DNA of 5,403 nt from assembly GCA_035495465.1 (NCBI GenBank), contig DATJFX010000001.1:1-5403 (forward strand), read 5' to 3'. The DNA is from DATJFX01 sp035495465 (GTDB lineage: Bacteria > Patescibacteriota > Doudnabacteria > UBA920 > O2-02-FULL-48-8). The translations under genes were made by a program, and so were the position numbers. The notes under the pieces were generated by a model, which did not search any database, was not told the DNA's origin, and saw only the letters and a list, made by a program, of their open reading frames with translations. This document shows, piece by piece, positions 4,653 through 5,403 of this stretch. Within the stretch, counting starts at the first letter, position 1. Every line of letters starts with the position of its first letter.

Positions 4653-4696
4653 CAATTCAAAATGCAACTTTAGGTATATTTTGGCATTTTGAATTG
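4653..4696 (+). repeat. 13-bp perfect hairpin in the tRNA-Lys leader
   Basis: CAATTCAAAATGC (4653-4665) is the perfect complement of 4684-4696, with an 18-base loop. No T run follows, so it is not an intrinsic terminator. It has no coding content. Confidence 0.85.
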
Positions 4697-4702
4697 AGAG
4701 GA

Positions 4703-4778
4703 GTAGCCCGTCGACCGTAGCGTATTTTGTCGAATATATATGTGGAATCGGCAAAATCGCGAAATGTCGACGGACTAC
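4703..4778 (+). repeat. long compound hairpin immediately upstream of tRNA-Lys
   Basis: Outer stem: 4703-4715 (GTAGCCCGTCGAC) pairs with 4766-4778 with a single C/A mismatch. Inner stem: GCG plus ATTTTGTCGA (4723-4733 region) pairs with TCGGCAAAAT plus CGC (4747-4760) with one wobble and a bulged T. The apical loop is about 14 AT-rich bases. It ends six bases before the mature tRNA-Lys 5' end. It carries GTCGAC in both arms, the hexamer also found once in each structured tRNA-tail element. Confidence 0.85.
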
Positions 4779-4784
4779 GACGAA

Positions 4785-4860
4785 GGAGTGGTAGCTCAAC
4801 TGGTAGAGCAGTTGCCTCTTAAGCAATTGGTTCTGGGTTCGAGTCCCAGCCACTCCACCA
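4785..4860 (+). tRNA. tRNA-Lys (anticodon CUU), CCA encoded
   Basis: A 76-base cloverleaf with acceptor GGAGTGG/CCACTCC, A73 and encoded CCA. The anticodon stem GTTGC/GCAAT (outer G-U) carries loop CTCTTAA (anticodon CTT, Lys for AAG). The T-arm is CTGGG TTCGAGT CCCAG. Its 3' part from T-loop G57 is repeated 171 bases downstream. Confidence 0.97.
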
Positions 4861-4866
4861 AAGAAA
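4841..4866 (+). repeat. left direct repeat: tRNA-Lys 3' end plus flank
   Basis: 26 bases from T-loop G57 through CCA and AAGAAA, identical to 5012-5037. The left boundary is at the same tRNA position as in the tRNA-Arg(UCG) locus. Confidence 0.93.
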
Positions 4867-4897
4867 GCGCATCATCGTAAGATGGTGTTTTTTCTTT
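4860..4897 (+). terminator. terminator directly after tRNA-Lys
   Basis: GCATCATC (4869-4876), loop GTAA, GATGGTGT (4881-4888), with two G-U pairs. The stem is extended at its base by AAAGAAA with TTTCTTT, and the T-rich run is 4888-4897. Leakage through it would be needed to transcribe the following element from the tRNA promoter. Confidence 0.8.
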
Positions 4898-5011
4898 GAT
4901 GGCTGGGACGAGAACGGGCAGAAGCGAGATAAGGCCTCAGCCGCAGTCGAGCGTCGACAAACACGCAAGTGTTTGGCGCTGCCCCGGAGGAGGAGCATCA
5001 GCGACGGCTGA
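4898..5011 (+). ncRNA. structured element, copy 2 (tRNA-tail element core, 114 bases)
   Basis: Same plan as 3380-3492. Outer stem: TGGCTGGGAC (4900-4909) pairs perfectly with GTCCCAGCCA of the duplicated tail (5014-5023) and equally with the real tRNA (4843-4852). P1: GGGCAG (4916-4921) with CTGCCC (4979-4984). P2: GGC-CTCA-GCC (4933-4942). P3: CAAACAC-GCAA-GTGTTTG (4958-4975), with a GNRA loop. Shared linear motifs are GAACGGG, TCAG after P2, CGTCGAC before P3, GGCGC after P3, and a purine run GGAGGAGGAG (4986-4995). P4 is not conserved as such; here TCAGC-GACG-GCTGA (4998-5011) can form. No credible protein is encoded. Confidence 0.72.
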
Positions 5012-5037
5012 GAGTCCCAGCCACTCCACCAAAGAAA
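5012..5037 (+). repeat. right direct repeat: duplicated tRNA-Lys 3' tail
   Basis: Identical to 4841-4866 (26 of 26). It is only the 3' part of a tRNA, ending in CCA and leading directly into a terminator that starts with the same AAAGAAA. Confidence 0.93.
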
Positions 5038-5066
5038 AAGCCCGACTATGGTCGGGCTTTTTCTTT
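5031..5066. terminator. strong bidirectional terminator
   Basis: Perfect 16-pair stem: 5031-5046 (AAAGAAAAAGCCCGAC) with 5051-5066, loop TATG. It gives a T-rich end on both strands, serving the rightward tRNA-Lys unit and the leftward gene ending at 5082. Confidence 0.93.
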
Positions 5067-5081
5067 CAACGATAATTTAGA

Positions 5082-5342
5082 TCAAAAAGGCGTGGAATTA
5101 TTCAGGTTAACTGGCTTTGCTACGAAAGATTTCAAATTATCTAAAAGATCAATGGTTTGGTTATATGAAGATATATCCAATCGCACGATATTTTCAGTCT
5201 GAATCGCATTGGCTTCCGGATTCAGCTGAGCATAAACTTTCGTATAAAGTATATACATTTCTAACAAAACCACCAAAATAAAAACCACAGTCATAACAGA
5301 CTCAAAACGGATAAATTTAAATTGAGGCTTTATGGATTTCAT
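5082..5342 (-). CDS. small single-pass membrane protein, unknown function
   Basis: An 86-residue protein with a basic N-terminus (MKSIKPQFKFIRF), one membrane helix at about residues 15-35 (SVMTVVFILVVLLEMYILY), then a polar, probably extracytoplasmic tail with IVRLDISSYNQTIDLLDNLKSF. The helix-plus-tail shape resembles small bitopic envelope proteins, for example those in division or type IV pilus operons, but no specific match is claimed. The ATG has no ribosome site; it overlaps by four bases (ATGA) the end of a 16-residue frame that does have one, so translation is probably coupled. A bidirectional terminator follows its stop. The promoter is outside the window. Confidence 0.7.
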   Translation of the reverse strand: MKSIKPQFKFIRFESVMTVVFILVVLLEMYILYTKVYAQLNPEANAIQTENIVRLDISSYNQTIDLLDNLKSFVAKPVNLNNSTPF

Positions 5343-5389
5343 GGATTTGAAGGATTTGATTTTACGAAAAATACACCCTTAATATTCAT
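5339..5389 (-). CDS. 16-residue upstream frame, possible leader peptide
   Basis: On the minus strand GAGGTAAGG sits five bases before an ATG that opens MNIKGVFFVKSNPSNP and stops at TGA, overlapping the 86-residue gene's ATG. The good ribosome site here and its absence at the next gene suggest coupling. It could instead mark a frameshift or an artefact; nothing in the peptide is recognisable. Confidence 0.4.
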   Translation of the reverse strand: MNIKGVFFVKSNPSNP

Positions 5390-5403
5390 AAAAACCTTAC
5401 CTC

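Noticed and set aside
4650..4853. Minus-strand frame through tRNA-Lys and the leader hairpins
   Set aside because: Antisense tRNA translation (AGTRTQNQLL type); no ribosome site, and it crosses two structural hairpins.
3346..5037. Interpretation as CRISPR repeats or an integron attC array
   Set aside because: Only two copies, each tied to a different tRNA, with divergent sequence, no regular spacers, no cas or integrase gene, and no attC R-box pair.
4969..5202. Plus-strand frame from element copy 2 into the 86-residue gene region
   Set aside because: It runs through the element, tRNA tail and a perfect terminator, then antisense to a better-supported gene.

Overview
The window looks like a chromosomal segment of a small-genome bacterium, most likely of the Candidate Phyla Radiation (Patescibacteria). 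This is inferred from short compact genes, several tiny proteins of families common there (a 102-residue three-helix membrane protein, an RNHCP zinc protein next to a zinc ribbon, a KGG stress peptide), spaced tRNA genes with encoded CCA, and housekeeping genes of about 37% GC. TGA is used as an ordinary stop codon, which argues against the UGA-glycine lineages. The phylum assignment is inference; no rRNA or marker protein settles it.

Layout. 1-650 (minus strand): one unit reading tRNA-Arg(UCU), small membrane protein, tRNA-His, driven by a near-consensus promoter at 622-650. A second promoter, pointing right, lies back to back with it and drives a membrane fatty-acid desaturase (748-1677), followed by a 53-residue KGG stress peptide (1758-1919). 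A bidirectional terminator separates these from a leftward pair, a small HTH protein and holA (DNA polymerase III delta), which are coupled by a one-base stop/start overlap.

3248-4234 (plus strand): promoter, tRNA-Arg(UCG), a 113-base structured element with a duplicated tRNA 3' tail, two overlapping zinc-binding protein genes, an unusual crossing inverted-repeat structure, and a terminator. 4227-4600: a self-contained cassette (extended -10 promoter, strong ribosome site, 96-residue GC-rich orphan gene, terminator). 4605-5066: promoter, two large hairpins, tRNA-Lys(CUU), terminator, a second copy of the structured element with its own duplicated tRNA tail, and a strong bidirectional terminator. 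5082-5389 (minus strand): a 16-residue upstream frame coupled to an 86-residue one-helix protein.

The main discovery candidate is the pair of elements downstream of tRNA-Arg(UCG) and tRNA-Lys(CUU). Each has a core of 113-114 bases. Each is bounded on the right by a copy of its own host tRNA's 3' end, starting exactly at T-loop position G57 and running past CCA. Each begins with a segment antisense to its own host tRNA's T-arm. The two cores differ in sequence, but at least three stems are kept by paired substitutions, which is the signature of a conserved RNA (or single-stranded DNA) fold. I do not recognise this family. The desaturase and the 4284-4574 gene are clearly GC-richer (about 57% in sampled lines) than holA or the RNHCP gene (about 37%) and look like acquired cassettes.
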